Of a stretch of 64,000 nucleotides of DNA, positions 10,393 through 21,810 are shown piece after piece. The DNA comes from Absidia repens. Lineage: Eukaryota; Mucoromycota; Mucoromycetes; Mucorales; Cunninghamellaceae. A program made the position numbers and the translations under genes. The notes beneath the pieces were generated by a model. That model had not been told where the DNA came from, made no database searches, and saw only the letters and a program-made list of their open reading frames with translations. Position 1 is the stretch's first letter. The number at the start of each line of letters is the position of its first letter. Location of the stretch: positions 62,001 through 126,000 of the forward strand of contig MCGE01000019.1 in NCBI GenBank assembly GCA_002105175.1, given 5' to 3'.

Positions 10393-13300
10393 GGGGAGCT
10401 TCTTTGTGCGCAACTACAAATCCCCAAAAACAACAAGGTGGACAAGGTGACAAGGTGGACAAGATGGACAAGGTGAAAACGACTGTGTTGGAAGCAAGAA
10501 GTGACCGTTGGAAGAAGGAAAGCGACCATCTGCATGAGCTGAACACAACTGTGGATTCGACTGGATTGCCTACGTATGAAGCGTTCATCAAGGATGAGCC
10601 GATAAAGGTGTTGATTGATTCTGGTGCTTCCGCTAATTATGTATCAAGACGTTGGGCCAAAGGTCTGAAGAAAACCAAACTGCAAGAAGCATTGCCAGTG
10701 AAGACTGCTACCGCGGGTGTAACGTGGGTAGATTCGATGGTGGACATTCCGATAACATTCCGGGGAAGTACTGGTGTGAAGATGAAGTATATTGTCAGGG
10801 CATTAATTTTTCCAAGTCGATTTGATTTGATATTAGGGCTAGATTGGTTGGAGGGTGCTAATCCTGTGGCAAATTGGACTGATCATACGTGGACTATCAA
10901 ACAATCGAATGGTGACATCGTGTTGGAACCGCAAACCGCTTATCAAGATGTTGAATTGAATTTCGTGTGTACACCTAAACAAGCAGAACGTGCCGCTAAA
11001 CGAAATGAAGATATGGGTTGGCTGTTAGTAACTGATACGAATGGTCCTAATGTTGTGAATGCCTTTCAAAACAAGATAATGAAGGATTATGCCGACCTCT
11101 TCAAAGATGAATTACCTGATCTACCACCTGTGCGCGATATTGAACATGTCATTGATACGGGCGATGCCAAGCCGGTAAGCCGTTCACCATACAAGACCAG
11201 TCCCAAGGAATTGATGGAACTACAAGATCAGTTAAGCAAGTTGAAAGCCAAAGGATTGATTGAACCAAGCCATTCACCGTGGGTGCACCCGTGTTGTTCG
11301 TTCGCAAAAAAGACGGAAGCATGAGGTTGTGTGTCGACTATCGTGCAATCAACAAGGTGACCATCAAAAACAAGTACCCATTGCCAAGGATCGACGAATG
11401 TTTGGAGCAACTTGGAAACGCCAAATATTTTTCAACATTGGATCTGAAGTCTGGATATCATCAAGTACGCCTAAGGGATCAAGACAAGGAAAAGACCGCA
11501 TTCAACACCCGCTACGGACAGTTTCAATTCAAGGTGCTGCCATTTGGATTGACCAATGCCCCGCCAACCTTTCAAGCTCTAATGAATCGTGTGTTGGAAG
11601 AATTTGAAGATAAGTTTGCGCTTGTCTACCTTGATGATATATTAATCTTTTCCCCTACCTTAGATCTGCATAAGAAGCATGTACGCATGGTGCTGGATAA
11701 ACTTCGTGACCATCAACTCTACTTGAATCCGGAGAAGTGTCAATTTGGTGTGCAAGAACTGTCGTTTGTTGGATACAAGGTGACCGCTAATGGTATACTG
11801 CCGGAGGATGTCAAGGTGAAGAAGATCAAGGAATGGCCAACGCCAAGTAATGTCCAAGAAGTGCGTCAATTTTTGGGATTAGCTTCGTATTACCGCCGAT
11901 TCATTGCCAACTTTGCCAATATAGCCGCACCAATGACTGATTTGACTCAAGGCCAAGGACCCAAGCGACGGCGAATACAGTGGACCGAACAGTGTGACAA
12001 AGCATTTCAACAGTTGAAGGATAGTCTAACCAATGCTCCAATTCTACGTGCGCCTGATTTGAATCGACCGTATGCTATATATGCTGATGCTTCTGATTTT
12101 GCCTGTGGTGCTGTACTGATGCAAATTGATGATCGTGGTCAAGAATATGTGGTAGCATTCGAATCACATAAGTTTTCAAAAGCTGACAAGCCTACCCTGC
12201 TCAAGAAAGGGAACTGTTAGCGATTCTGCATGCTTTGCGCACATGGCGATGTTTTATTGAAGGTGCTGACTATGTGGTATATACTGATCATTTACCTTTG
12301 AAGTACTTCCGTGCACAGAAGACCCCTACGCCTAGGTTGACCCGTTGGATGAATGAGTTGGAATTGTATGATCCAGACATTCAATACCGTCCTGGTAAAG
12401 ATCAAGTTGTGCCCGATGCCTTGTCTCGTATACCATGTAATGCTGATGATCCCTTGGAAGATGACGTGCCAGTGGTGTCCGAATATGTGTATGCTTTGGA
12501 TCAAAACCTACCAACAATAGCGCATGAGTCCGATTGGCCGTTATATTTGCTGTGTGATAATCAAGATGTACCTACCGAAATCCAAGAACGATTGCAAGTT
12601 GGACAAGACGACTGGAAGGTAACTGAAGACAAAATTGTGCTGAAACGTCGTGGTGCTGATGACTGGGTGCCGTTTGTGCCGTTTGTGGAGCGTGCCGATT
12701 TGGTCAACAAATATCATCAACAAGCTGGTCATGCCAGTATCAAGACTATGATGCATCTGATGGAATCCCGGTGCTGGTGGCCGTACATGGATAGGGATAT
12801 ACGCAAGTGGTTGGAAGTCTGTCAAGAATGTCAGTTGGCTGGTCGCCCGGAAAAGTCTAAACATAAAGCAATGTTACATCCTATGGTATCTGCACAACCT
12901 TTTGCACGGTGGCATCTAGATTTTGTTGGTGAATTACCTGTAACCCGTCAACGCAATCGGTGGATTCTGGTGGCTGTGGATTCTGCGACAAATTGGCCTA
13001 TAGCAAGAGCCTGTCAAGATGCAAAGGCAACTACTGTGGCAAACTTTTTGTATGAAGAAATCGTGCTTCGTTTTGGCTGTCCACAAGAAATTGTGTCGGA
13101 TCGGGGAAGTCAATTCATGTCGGATGTTGTAGCCAAATATACGCAAAGAATCAATATTAACCATAAATTCACATCAGCTTTTCACCCTAGAACAAATGGG
13201 AAAGTGGAAAGGGTTAATGGAATGATCAAGACAATGCTACGCAAGTACTTACATGGCGCTATTCATGAATGGGATCTATACTTGGACTCTGCTGTGTGGG

Positions 13301-14235
13301 CTTTGCGAATTCGTAAACATTCTGCTACCGGATATTCGCCATTCTTCCTGGTGTATGGTCGTGACCCAATATTGCCTGGTGATTCTTTGCGTCCGTATTT
13401 GTTAAGAGAAGAAGTCAATGACCCGCTGTCGGTGAATGCACGTTCAGCCAAAGAACTAGAAGACCTTGGACAAGCCCGCGCTGCTGCTGAATTCCGCGCT
13501 AAATCGTATGCTGCAAAAGTCAAGGAGAGGTGGGATGCTGTGATCAAACCGGTTGGCTTCGATGTTGGTGATCTTGTGCTGCTACGATTGGAACAACGAT
13601 ATGGTTTGGAATATCATTGGCAAGGTCCGTACCGTATTGAACAGAAGAACGATCAAACTGATGTATACAAGCTGTCGACTTATGGTGGTGAAGTAAAACA
13701 AGACTGGGTGCATGTTGATCGACTGAAAGCAGTGAAAGCTATGGACAAGATACTGGAAACAAAACATGGTTCGATGTTAGTACTTCAAGAGCAAAGTGGC
13801 CTGCTGGTGCTTTACGCGACCATTCAATTGTGGACCTACCATCGGTGTTGCCGGAATTGTCTGTGAATAATCAAGTTGAAAACAACCCATTGCAAGAAGA
13901 ACCTGCTGTTGGTGAAGAAGCGTTGCCGCCAGAAGAAGATACGGAAATTGGTGTTGAAGAATTCCCTGCTGAAGAAGAACTGCCGCCTGATGAAGATGTT
14001 GACATTGCTGCCGCTATTGGTGAAACTGAATCTACTGGTGTTGATGACCGCTTGGAAATTGATGTTAACAAGACGTTTGATGTTGATGTGGAACCTGTGG
14101 AAGAAAATGAAGAAAAAAAAGCAAGAAAGAAAAAAATGCCGCCACTGGAAATCAAAATAAACAAACGCCGCAAGCCCCTTATCAAGATTCAGATCCCGAC
14201 ACCGATGTGGATGTTCGAGGTCGAACATCAAGCTT

Positions 14236-14243
14236 GGGGGAGG
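14236..14243 (+). other. Polypurine tract
   Basis: GGGGGAGG lies three bases before the 3' LTR, the position expected of the plus-strand primer in LTR elements. It is part of AGCTTGGGGGAGGTGT. Confidence 0.75.
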
Positions 14244-14246
14244 TGT

Positions 14247-14564
14247 TGTCAAATCTTGGCCCGCAAATTCTGTTGGTGTGCCTGTAGTCCTACCAGCCCT
14301 TGGGAAGCGCTTGGTGAAGCGTAAGTCCGTTCCCCGAAAAAAGGTTACACCAAGAAATACTACTTGACCTTTTTTCCATGATTGTTTTCCCTTCCTTTTT
14401 TTATATAATACCTAATTAGACAACAGCAATAACAAATAGTGATTTGATATAAATAGTGTAGTTTATTGAATAATAAAAAAAGGACAATCTTTAACTATCT
14501 AAAAACCTATTCTAAAAACTACTGTCCCAGTGACCCAACTATATATACATCCCCTGATTTAACA
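14247..14564 (+). repeat. 3' LTR
   Basis: The match to the 5' LTR appears perfect over 318 bases. It ends 10 bases before the mature tRNA-Lys sequence. The right target-site copy (AATC, or AAATC if the shared A is counted) follows directly. Confidence 0.95.
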
Positions 14565-14574
14565 AATCAACAAA

Positions 14575-14647
14575 GCCTTGCTAGCTCAGTTGGTAGAGCG
14601 TGGGACTTTTAATCCTAAGGTCCAGGGTTCGAGCCCCTGGTGAGGCG
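14575..14647 (+). tRNA. tRNA-Lys (anticodon UUU)
   Basis: 73 bases with a full cloverleaf. The acceptor stem GCCTTGC pairs with GTGAGGC (two G-T pairs), and the discriminator is G. The D arm holds GCTCAGTTGGTAGAGC. The anticodon arm is TGGGA-CTTTTAA-TCCTA, with TTT at the anticodon. The T arm holds GGTTCGAGCCCC (TTCGA loop). The A and B boxes are intact, and there is no intron and no encoded CCA. The retrotransposon sits 10 bases upstream and has displaced the native 5' flank. Confidence 0.97.
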
Positions 14648-14897
14648 TTCATTTTGCTTTTTGTCGCTTTCTTTGCTGAGTTTTCTCTGAATTTACTTTT
14701 ATGGTATTCAGATGACGGTGTGAAGCTTGTAACAGAGTAGTGTTTTTGTAGGTTTTATGTTTTTCTGGGTTGAATAGGATGTCTTGAGTTATCCTTTTGT
14801 ATAGCTTTTGCTTGTTTAGAGCTTGAAAATAAATTTGTTCCTTAGGCGGAATTTGAAATATCTTGTTCCTGATTTGAACAAAAAATAGATTTGAGAG

Positions 14898-15030
14898 TAG
14901 TGAGCACCAGAACTTTTGTAGATAAAGTCCAACTGTAGAGAAAGTTTATAAAAAATAAACTTGAAAAAGTAAAATAAAATAAAAAAGAAAAGTATTGACC
15001 TTTGTTGGTTCAATAAAAATAAGTGTATAA
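14898..15030 (+). repeat. Direct repeat, copy 1
   Basis: Shares GTAGTGAG-ACCAGAACTTTTG, then TAGATAAA-TCCAACT, then TATTGACCT-TTGGTTC with 15599-15725. The spacing between copies is about 700 bases. Divergence is moderate, with substitutions and small gaps. Confidence 0.7.
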
Positions 15031-15598
15031 CACACAGTAAAAATAAAATAAAAAAGAGGACTTGTAGTCAAAAATAAAAGGAGGTTTCTATGATCCAATA
15101 GAAACAGTAGATAATTTGGTGGTTTAATAACCTTTGTACTAAGTTTTATTTGATAAATTGAGAAAAGAAAATAAGGTTGGTCGAAAGCGAGACAGGATGA
15201 GATTTGAGAGGGTTCGAGGTTAGAGGTGGTTAAAATATAGGGGTCGTTCGAGTTCATCAAAAAAAAAAAAAAAACAAACGACAGAGTGATTCGGGATCGA
15301 ACTTTAACTTGAGCATGGTGTGGTTCAAGGTCATCAGGGGAAAATCGTCAAGGGTAGTACAGAGGCATCTTTAGTCACTAAGATAGCAAAGGCGGCTGCA
15401 GGTTCACTGTTGTTGGGAGCGGCTTCAGGCCAATCCTCGACAGTGTATAAGAGTAATATTGTTCTTATTTGAACGGATTTGTAGTGAGGATCAAAAAATA
15501 CTTCTCCCCTGAATCGAAATTTGAAATGGTCCTTTTTTTGTTTACTTCACTGTAGTCTAGAAAATATATAGAGAGCACCAAATTTATATTTGATTATA

Positions 15599-15725
15599 AG
15601 TAGTGAGAACCAGAACTTTTGTAGATAAATTCCAACTTGAAAGAAGTTAATATAAAAAAATAAAACCTGATAAAGTAAAAGAAATAAGTAATATTGACCT
15701 GAATTGGTTCGATAATATAAAGTAC
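15599..15725 (+). repeat. Direct repeat, copy 2
   Basis: Partner of 14898-15030; the shared block opens AGTAGTGAGAACCAGAACTT. No coding content is seen in either copy. Confidence 0.7.
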
Positions 15726-16069
15726 TGCGAGCTTTAACACCCATTTATCCGTTGTGATATAACTAAACCCAGACATCGCACGATCGATCATCCACGTAGT
15801 AGATGTACATTTGGTTCGTTCGTGATTGATATCCAAATAGTAGTGCCTATAAACAAATTCATGCATGATTTAAATTTCTTTAATTTAGAAGCCCTAATTT
15901 TTTTTTTTTTTTTTTTTTTTTGAGATGCTAGCTATATATACTGAACTTTCAGGAATCAAAACGTAACAACAATAGTTTCATTCATAGCTGTAGTCATTTA
16001 TTTATATTTCTGATCGTACAATGACTTCTGAAGCAGTATATTTTTTTATACGCCCATCATCACTCTGTC

Positions 16070-17430
16070 AAACAACCCAACGGTCAATTCCCCCACCTAA
16101 ATTTCGATCCATCCACAAAAATACATTTCAACCCCCGTAACAAAAATTTATTTTCGTCCATTTTTATTTTTTCTGCTCCTTTTCTTTCTTTAATTCTTCA
16201 CAATTGTGGCTCTTATGGAGTTATGGTAGACTTGAATTAGTGTCAGGACTAGTTTAGAAGGGGTTTCATATCAGGGATTACAAACTGCATGGGGAAACTC
16301 TTTCATTTTGGATTCAGGACTCATCATTAGCTGGCTTTTTGAAGTCTGCATTAACTTATCTTAGTGTTAGTTTGTCCATAGCTTGAATCTATACTTGAAT
16401 AAAACATTTATGATTTTACTTGCTTCAGTGAAAAAAGTGTTCCATTAGCCTGTCTCATATTGTACAGTATATTCCTTTTTTTTTTTTTTTTTTTATTACT
16501 ATTTATGACTTGCTTTGATTCATGCTGGCCATTGATACCCATTCAATCTCTCACATGTCTTGTACTGTACAGTACAGGGCAATAGCTCCAATTTTACAAT
16601 CGTACCTTTATATCAGTGCTGCCCATTATTCAATCTCACATTAGTCTCCCTCGCGCTTCCTCCTATAGATCCTTCACATATATTCCTTGTTACAATGAAC
16701 CCCTCTAGTTTTAGTATATACCAATATGCTTCAATAAAATATATCTTTTAATCAACCATCCTCTGACTCTTGATACAGTAAAATATGCCAGCGTTGTAGT
16801 TGTTTTGTGAGCGTCCTACCGAACACTTGCTTCCTAGTTTACTCACTATGACTTCTTTTCCTCCCCAAAGGCGCAATGACTAGTTGACAGACCAAGCACA
16901 TTCGCAATTAACGATAGCCATATTCCTTCTCTACCAATCATATAAACAAGTCTACATTGTACTGTACTGTGGGTGTTTTCTAGCTTATGTACGAGTACTT
17001 GCACCACGCCCACTTTCTGAGACCTAATGACTCTTTGAGAGTTTTAGGCCACTTAATATGAAACGTGGCAATATTTCTGCTCTACCACAGCTCTAACCAC
17101 CAACGTAGCCTCCGTTAAACAGGGCTTGTTCTATATATCTGGCTCGTCATTTTTATTTATTAATTCTATTTTACATGTGGTACAATAAAACAACAACAAT
17201 GAAGCCCAGTGAGCACCTTAGGGATGCATATGAAGATGCAAAAGAGAAGGGTAATACCTAATGTTATCAAAATATACAGTTCAAAGCCCTCTGCCCTGGC
17301 ACTCAGTAGATCAGCTTTTCGCAAGTGTGAGAATGTATGAATTGAATATAAAAAATTGCAACAATCAAGATTTACTGTACGTTCTTACTGAACTGCACCA
17401 TAGACGGTAATATGAGCCGAATGACGATAG
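16070..17430 (+). repeat. Dispersed noncoding repeat family, copy A (long)
   Basis: The core is AGGACTAGTTTAGAAG, then AGGGATTACA at 16273, then TGCATGGGGAAACTCTTTCA, then TTGAATAAAACAT near 16398. Weaker units with CATTAG-CTGTCTCAT and TGTACTGTACAGTA follow. Further right, blocks such as ACCATCCTCTGACTC, AACACTTGCTTCCTAGTT, ATGAAACGTGGC and GCAAGTGTGAGAA recur in copy C in the same order. No open frame spans it. It may be a non-autonomous transposon or the relic of one. Confidence 0.7.
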
Positions 17431-17634
17431 TGATACTGTGTAAAAATAAATACTTTTTTTTTATTTAAAACAATCAAACGTTATAAATATATTCTATGAT
17501 AAATAATAAGATGGGTAGAGTAATAGGTAGTAATGATGTGCAAAATGGATCAACGTTAGACGAAGGGTAATAAGAATCAATTAATTCATCAACTAATAAA
17601 ATAATAAACTTAGGGGGAGGGGTATGCTAACTAT

Positions 17635-18600
17635 CTAATTTTTTGTCCAAATGTCCACTGTGCCATCAAGGTTGCCAAAATATGCTTTTTTCGCCATTCC
17701 GCAAAAAAGCCCAACTTCCACAACACCACTAAGAAGCTTGATATCTTGATAAATGGTGGCCGCTTGTCGACCCAGAGGGCCCAGATGACAATCAAGTAAA
17801 AGGTTCCCGTTATCAGTTATCACTGGACCAGCTTTATCTGTTGGAGTTGCCATTCGTAGTTGTATATTCGCTTGCGTATATCTATTCGTTAAAATCCTTT
17901 GAATAGATGTGATAGCCATGGGTACTATTTCCACCGGGATACCACGTGCGTACTAATGATTTCATGTCACCGAAAAAAAAAAAGTTTATCGTAAAATTCC
18001 AAGTCCAAGCTATAGTATGCAATTCCTCTCTTACCTTTGATCCCAAATTGTTCGATTTCTTACGTTCATCTGCAATAATAACAAACTCTTCCGATGCTTG
18101 AGCAACAAGCCTTTCTTGAAATAGACAGCCACCTCCACCTTTGATAGCACAAAGATCATTGTCGATTTCATCAGCACCATCAATGGTTAAATCAATACCG
18201 TTTGAGCACCTATACAAATATCATAAGATCGCAGCACATAGAAAGCGTTGATAAGGCTTATTTCGCACACTCACTCTTCCAAAGTAGCTAGTCTGAGTTT
18301 GTTTTGAAGAATCAATTGTTTTGTTTGAAAACTAGTTGGCACATAGAGCATAGAGTGAAGTTCCGGGCGAGAAGAAATACGATGAAGAGCATATTCAATT
18401 GTAGATCCAGAACCAAGACCAATGACTTTGTGGTTTTTTGGATCAATCATATCGTCAACGGCTTTCCAGGCAGCAAGTCGTTTCCCGTTTTCGATAGTTG
18501 TTGCTGGCAATGTGAGTGATCGTTTCAAAAGAGCTCCTTTCCATAGTTTTGAAATGAAGGGCGTAATAGGATGTGAAGATAAACACCTCATGGGCAACAA
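17635..18600 (-). CDS. RKI1: Ribose-5-phosphate isomerase A
   Basis: Converts ribulose 5-phosphate to ribose 5-phosphate in the non-oxidative pentose phosphate pathway, in the cytosol. Exons on the minus strand are 18600-18275, 18209-18035 and 17952-17635, giving 272 residues; yeast Rki1 is of similar length. Family signatures are present: [13 protein letters not shown] (phosphate-binding loop), [22 protein letters not shown] (active-site region), [18 protein letters not shown] and GVVEVGLF. Joining exon 2 to exon 3 gives [11 protein letters not shown], as in homologues. The start could also be the ATG at 18591. Everything needed for activity appears intact. Confidence 0.95.
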
Positions 18601-18800
18601 ATAAATATGTACAAAAAAAAAAAAAAAAGGAAAAGAGGTGTGGGAAAGTATTCCCAGACAAAAAATAAATAACTATAGAAAAATACGACAGCGGTATCTA
18701 AAAACATTATGCAGGCACACAACGAGGACCAATTCTGGGACAAAAATCTCGGTGCATTGCCCCTTTTTCCGCCACTTGCTTCTTATCCGGATAGGTACAA

Positions 18801-18905
<105 letters not shown>

Positions 18906-19539
18906 GTGATGGTACCATTTACAGTCGCTTATATCGTCTTCGTGGTATCTGAAAGTAGGATAGTAAAGGAAAGGTTTCCTGGTCTGAGAACAATGAGAGT
19001 GGGGACAGGCTCTTGGATCTGAGAAGTGAACAAGGTGTAAAGGTATATTAAACCGTAGTAGAAAGAGGGGCCTCTTTATATTGCACCTAAGCACTGTACC
19101 TTATCAATTACAGGAGACATTTGTCAAAGGCATATTGTTTTTTTATTGTACTGTACAGTAGAATACAATTGAAGTAAGGTACTAAGGGAGTAATTAACTA
19201 CGCGGTGAATGACATACTATTCTATAATGAAGGAAATAAGGTAGACTACATTACTGGAAATATATGGGCTATCCTACAGTGAAAAGTTAGATTGATCCCC
19301 TCTGAATTGTTCAACATTGAGTCGAAAAGCCATCAGGTCGTATATGTTGCATAGTGCTGGTTACTTCCAAAATAAGAAAAACTCACAATAGTTCCGTTAT
19401 TAAGTAAAAGAAATTGCGTTGAAAGACCACAGATTTGGGATATTACCGATGGTGAATGATGGCGGTTTCCATCATGAGAAGAAAATTATTATATTGATTA
19501 TTATACATGGTGTTGGGTCTCACTCCCTCCCAAAAAAAA

Positions 19540-20030
19540 AATCATTTCAAATTCCGCACACGTGAAATATTTATTTTTTCTCCCGTGTCTTTTATTTTTC
19601 AGCTCTCTTTTCGTTTTGATGATTTTTTTCCTTCATTTTTTTTTTCTCATCATTTAACTTCTATGGGGTTATTTTAGACCTAGATTAGCACCAGGAGTAG
19701 TTTAGAAGCGTTTTCAGCTCAGGGATTACAACATGCTTGGGGAAACCCTTTCATTTTGGTTTCAGGATTTGGATTTCCATTAGTTGGCTTTTTGGGGCCT
19801 CCATTAGCTTACTTTAGTATTAATTTGTCCATAGTTTGTATCTACGTTTGAATAAAATATGTCCATTTTTACTTGCTTCAATTGAATATGTCCCATTAGT
19901 CTCTCTCATGTTTTGCGTAATAGATTTGTGTTTTTTACTCGCAATCAATTCCGTTTGACTTGTGTTGACGGTTTGTTGTGTTTCAATAACAGAAGTCCGT
20001 TCACTATCTTTCATGCCTTGCGCAGTATAT
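19540..20030 (+). repeat. Dispersed noncoding repeat family, copy B
   Basis: Opens with CACACGTGAAATATTTATTT. The core AGGGATTACAACATGCTTGG is at 19721, followed by CATTAGTTGGCTTTTTGGGG and TTGAATAAAATATGTCCATT, then CCCATTAGTCTCTCTCATG. A weaker related stretch (TTCGGCCTAGCTTAGTTTAC) continues to about 20190. The AATAAA motif resembles a polyadenylation signal. Confidence 0.75.
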
Positions 20031-20404
20031 TAAAATCGTTTTTACAGCGGTATCTTTAGATAAGGTCCGACTATTCCTCACGATTCTCATTAGCATTCTT
20101 CATAATATCCATAGTAGCATGGTTGTTCTCTTCTTTGATGCCTTTACTTTTAAGACGGAGTAATTCGGCCTAGCTTAGTTTACCTGCATAAACAATCCTT
20201 TTTTTTTTTTCTTTTGTGAACATGTTGTGTGTTGCAATTTCTCCACTGCCAACCAAAACCGACGAAGTTACTTCAAATGGAGAAACCATTTTTTATTAAA
20301 ACAAAAAGCAAGACAATCACGTAACTTTGTTCCTTTTCATCTTGATTAGCATTGTTAAAAGCATAATTATCAAGTAAAAAAAAAAAAGCCCTTCAGAATT
20401 TCAC

Positions 20405-20640
20405 GTGAGCGCTGTTGTATACCAACACATCAACCTATCGTCCATCTTTTCATATATATATATATATATATATATGTATTTATCCCTACACTTGTTCCTA
20501 TACCTTAGTTCATGCACATGCGATCATTCTATAATACATAATTCAGACTCCGAACGACCCACTACACAAATTCCTATCATATTCATCACCCCCTATTTTT
20601 ACATGCAAACATGCCATCACAATAAGACAATACATTTGAA
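20405..20640 (+). repeat. Dispersed repeat, copy 2 of an inverted pair
   Basis: Plus-strand partner of 5250-5490 (minus). It shares TTGTATACCAACACAT, ACCTATCGTCCATCT, GCACATGCGATCATTC and the CACTACACAAATTCCTATCA block. Confidence 0.6.
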
Positions 20641-21042
20641 TAGAAATAAAAAACCATCAAAAAGTTTCACACTACTTGATAACAAGTCCCATTTTATTTA
20701 ATAATATAACAAGCCCCAATTTTTTTCATGTTTTTACTAAATTGGACCATAACATAGAAAAAAGAATCCATTTTTACACATCATCACCTATCATTGAAAA
20801 TATTTCATAGAATATATTCAAGAAGTTTGAGCATTCGAAATAAATCAAAAAACGTTTTAAATTGCATGCCATCGTCCTAAAGACAAACCCGATATTCACT
20901 GTAATTTTCTCTCCAAAACATGATATTCAATTTTCAGTTTATTTGATAAAAAAAAACAAAAAAACAAAAACAAAAACATAAGCACTAGAGTACATCTAAG
21001 TTAATTCGCTATATACACCAAAAAACTAACTAATATATTAAG

Positions 21043-21810
21043 CTACTGTTTCTTCTTTTTTCGTCTGTCGGTCGTGGATTTGGCCCGCTGTTTTTCAGCG
21101 TCAATACCAACATCACCGCCATAAGTGGCCCTTGCGAAGAATCGAATGTAGGTGTCCGATCGCCGATTGATATTGTTGTCCTTGGCAAATATATATGTGA
21201 TGTCCTTCCTTGGTAGGTGGTATTTGTTAGCGACTTCGTCCCTGGAGAGATTAACGGTCCGCGTGTCAACATAGACAGGTTCAGGGTGTTGCTGAAAATG
21301 AAGGATACGGCAGGTACCACAGAGATAAACAGAGTAACGTCGGCGTCGAATCGAACCGCTGTCCTTTTTGTCTTGTGAGATTCGGACGGGAAGCACCGCT
21401 TTGTAACCATCGCTTTCCACGCTGTAATTTGTTCCCGTGTAGCAGTAATCGCATATTGTATTCATATAGTTCACCACGAGTTGTCGACATTTTAATCCTT
21501 GGAACGCCAATGGCAGTTTGGGTGATGGTACGTCGTTATTTGCCCTGGCTAAACTCTGTACGTGAATCCAAAATTCAGGCATGTCGAATATATGTGTGGA
21601 AAATTCCCGAGATACTTGTGCTAGAGTGAGGACGTGACGGAGGGGCAAATGTTTCAAAATGATCAACCATATGTTGAGTGGTAATGAGAGTACAGTGGTT
21701 CCAGATGCAAATGAAGTTCTCGCTTTGTTTTTCGACGATTTTTTGTTGCGGGAGCCTTCTTGATCAGAAGCTCGTTTCTTTCCTCGTTCAATCTTTTGCT
21801 GTGATTCCAT
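21043..21810 (-). CDS. F-box protein with C-terminal zinc-finger-like region
   Basis: A single-exon frame of 255 residues from the ATG at 21810. After a basic Lys/Arg-rich N-terminus, an F-box is visible at about residues 40-85 (LSLPLNIWLIILKHLPLRHV, then LTLAQVSREFSTHIFD). It would dock the protein to Skp1 in an SCF ubiquitin ligase. Downstream, CDYCYTG and YLCGTCR form two CxxC pairs that could bind zinc. These are followed by SRDEVANKYHLPRKDITYIF, which resembles the XPA-like fold seen in a group of fungal F-box proteins. The C-terminus is basic. The substrate is unknown. The open frame extends upstream only by non-ATG codons. Confidence 0.8.
   Translation of the reverse strand: MESQQKIERGKKRASDQEGSRNKKSSKNKARTSFASGTTVLSLPLNIWLIILKHLPLRHVLTLAQVSREFSTHIFDMPEFWIHVQSLARANNDVPSPKLPLAFQGLKCRQLVVNYMNTICDYCYTGTNYSVESDGYKAVLPVRISQDKKDSGSIRRRRYSVYLCGTCRILHFQQHPEPVYVDTRTVNLSRDEVANKYHLPRKDITYIFAKDNNINRRSDTYIRFFARATYGGDVGIDAEKQRAKSTTDRRKKKKQ

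Larger units (their letters stand above)
10338..14287 (+). pseudogene. pol: Retrotransposon Pol polyprotein, interrupted by frame changes
   Basis: Protease with DSGAS (10617-10631), reverse transcriptase with YLDD (11627-11638), RNase H (YADASDFACG, then YTDH), and integrase. The integrase has a zinc-binding HHCC region (GHASIKTM to CQEC), a DD35E triad (Asp 12919, Asp 13099, Glu 13207) and a GPY motif (WQGPYRIE). The reading frame steps by one base at four places: GGG 11281-11283, CCC 12195-12197, CC 13800-13801 and CCCC 14175-14178. Each step is the one expected from loss of a single base. Read through these, pol would end at a stop at 14285-14287, inside the 3' LTR. The C-terminal tail (about 13830-14160) is rich in Glu and Asp. 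As written, the element cannot make full Pol. Confidence 0.9.
9212..14564 (+). mobile_element. Ty3/gypsy LTR retrotransposon, near complete
   Basis: A 5.35-kb element with two 318-base LTRs (9212-9529 and 14247-14564) that look identical base for base, so the insertion is recent. Domain order is gag with a zinc knuckle, protease, reverse transcriptase, RNase H, then integrase; this order (integrase last) defines Ty3/gypsy. Direct repeats AATC or AAATC flank it (the left ends at 9211, the right starts about 14564). Gag is intact. Pol is broken by four single-base frame changes, each at a G or C run. The 3' LTR ends 10 bases before a tRNA-Lys gene. I see no chromodomain; the C-terminal extension is acidic. 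Confidence 0.96.
14648..17634. other. Intergenic repeat region
   Basis: No protein gene recognised. It contains a direct-repeat pair at 14898-15030 and 15599-15725 and dispersed-repeat copy A from about 16070 to 17430. There are T runs near 15899-15921 and 16478-16494. The open frames here are short and AT-driven. Confidence 0.6.

Noticed and set aside
11279..11324. Programmed frameshift at the start of reverse transcriptase
   Set aside because: No slippery heptamer, and the site lies within a conserved motif (SPWGAPV); a lost G in a G run explains it better.
15208..15230. GGTTCGAG word resembling a tRNA T arm
   Set aside because: No acceptor, D or anticodon stems can be drawn around it.
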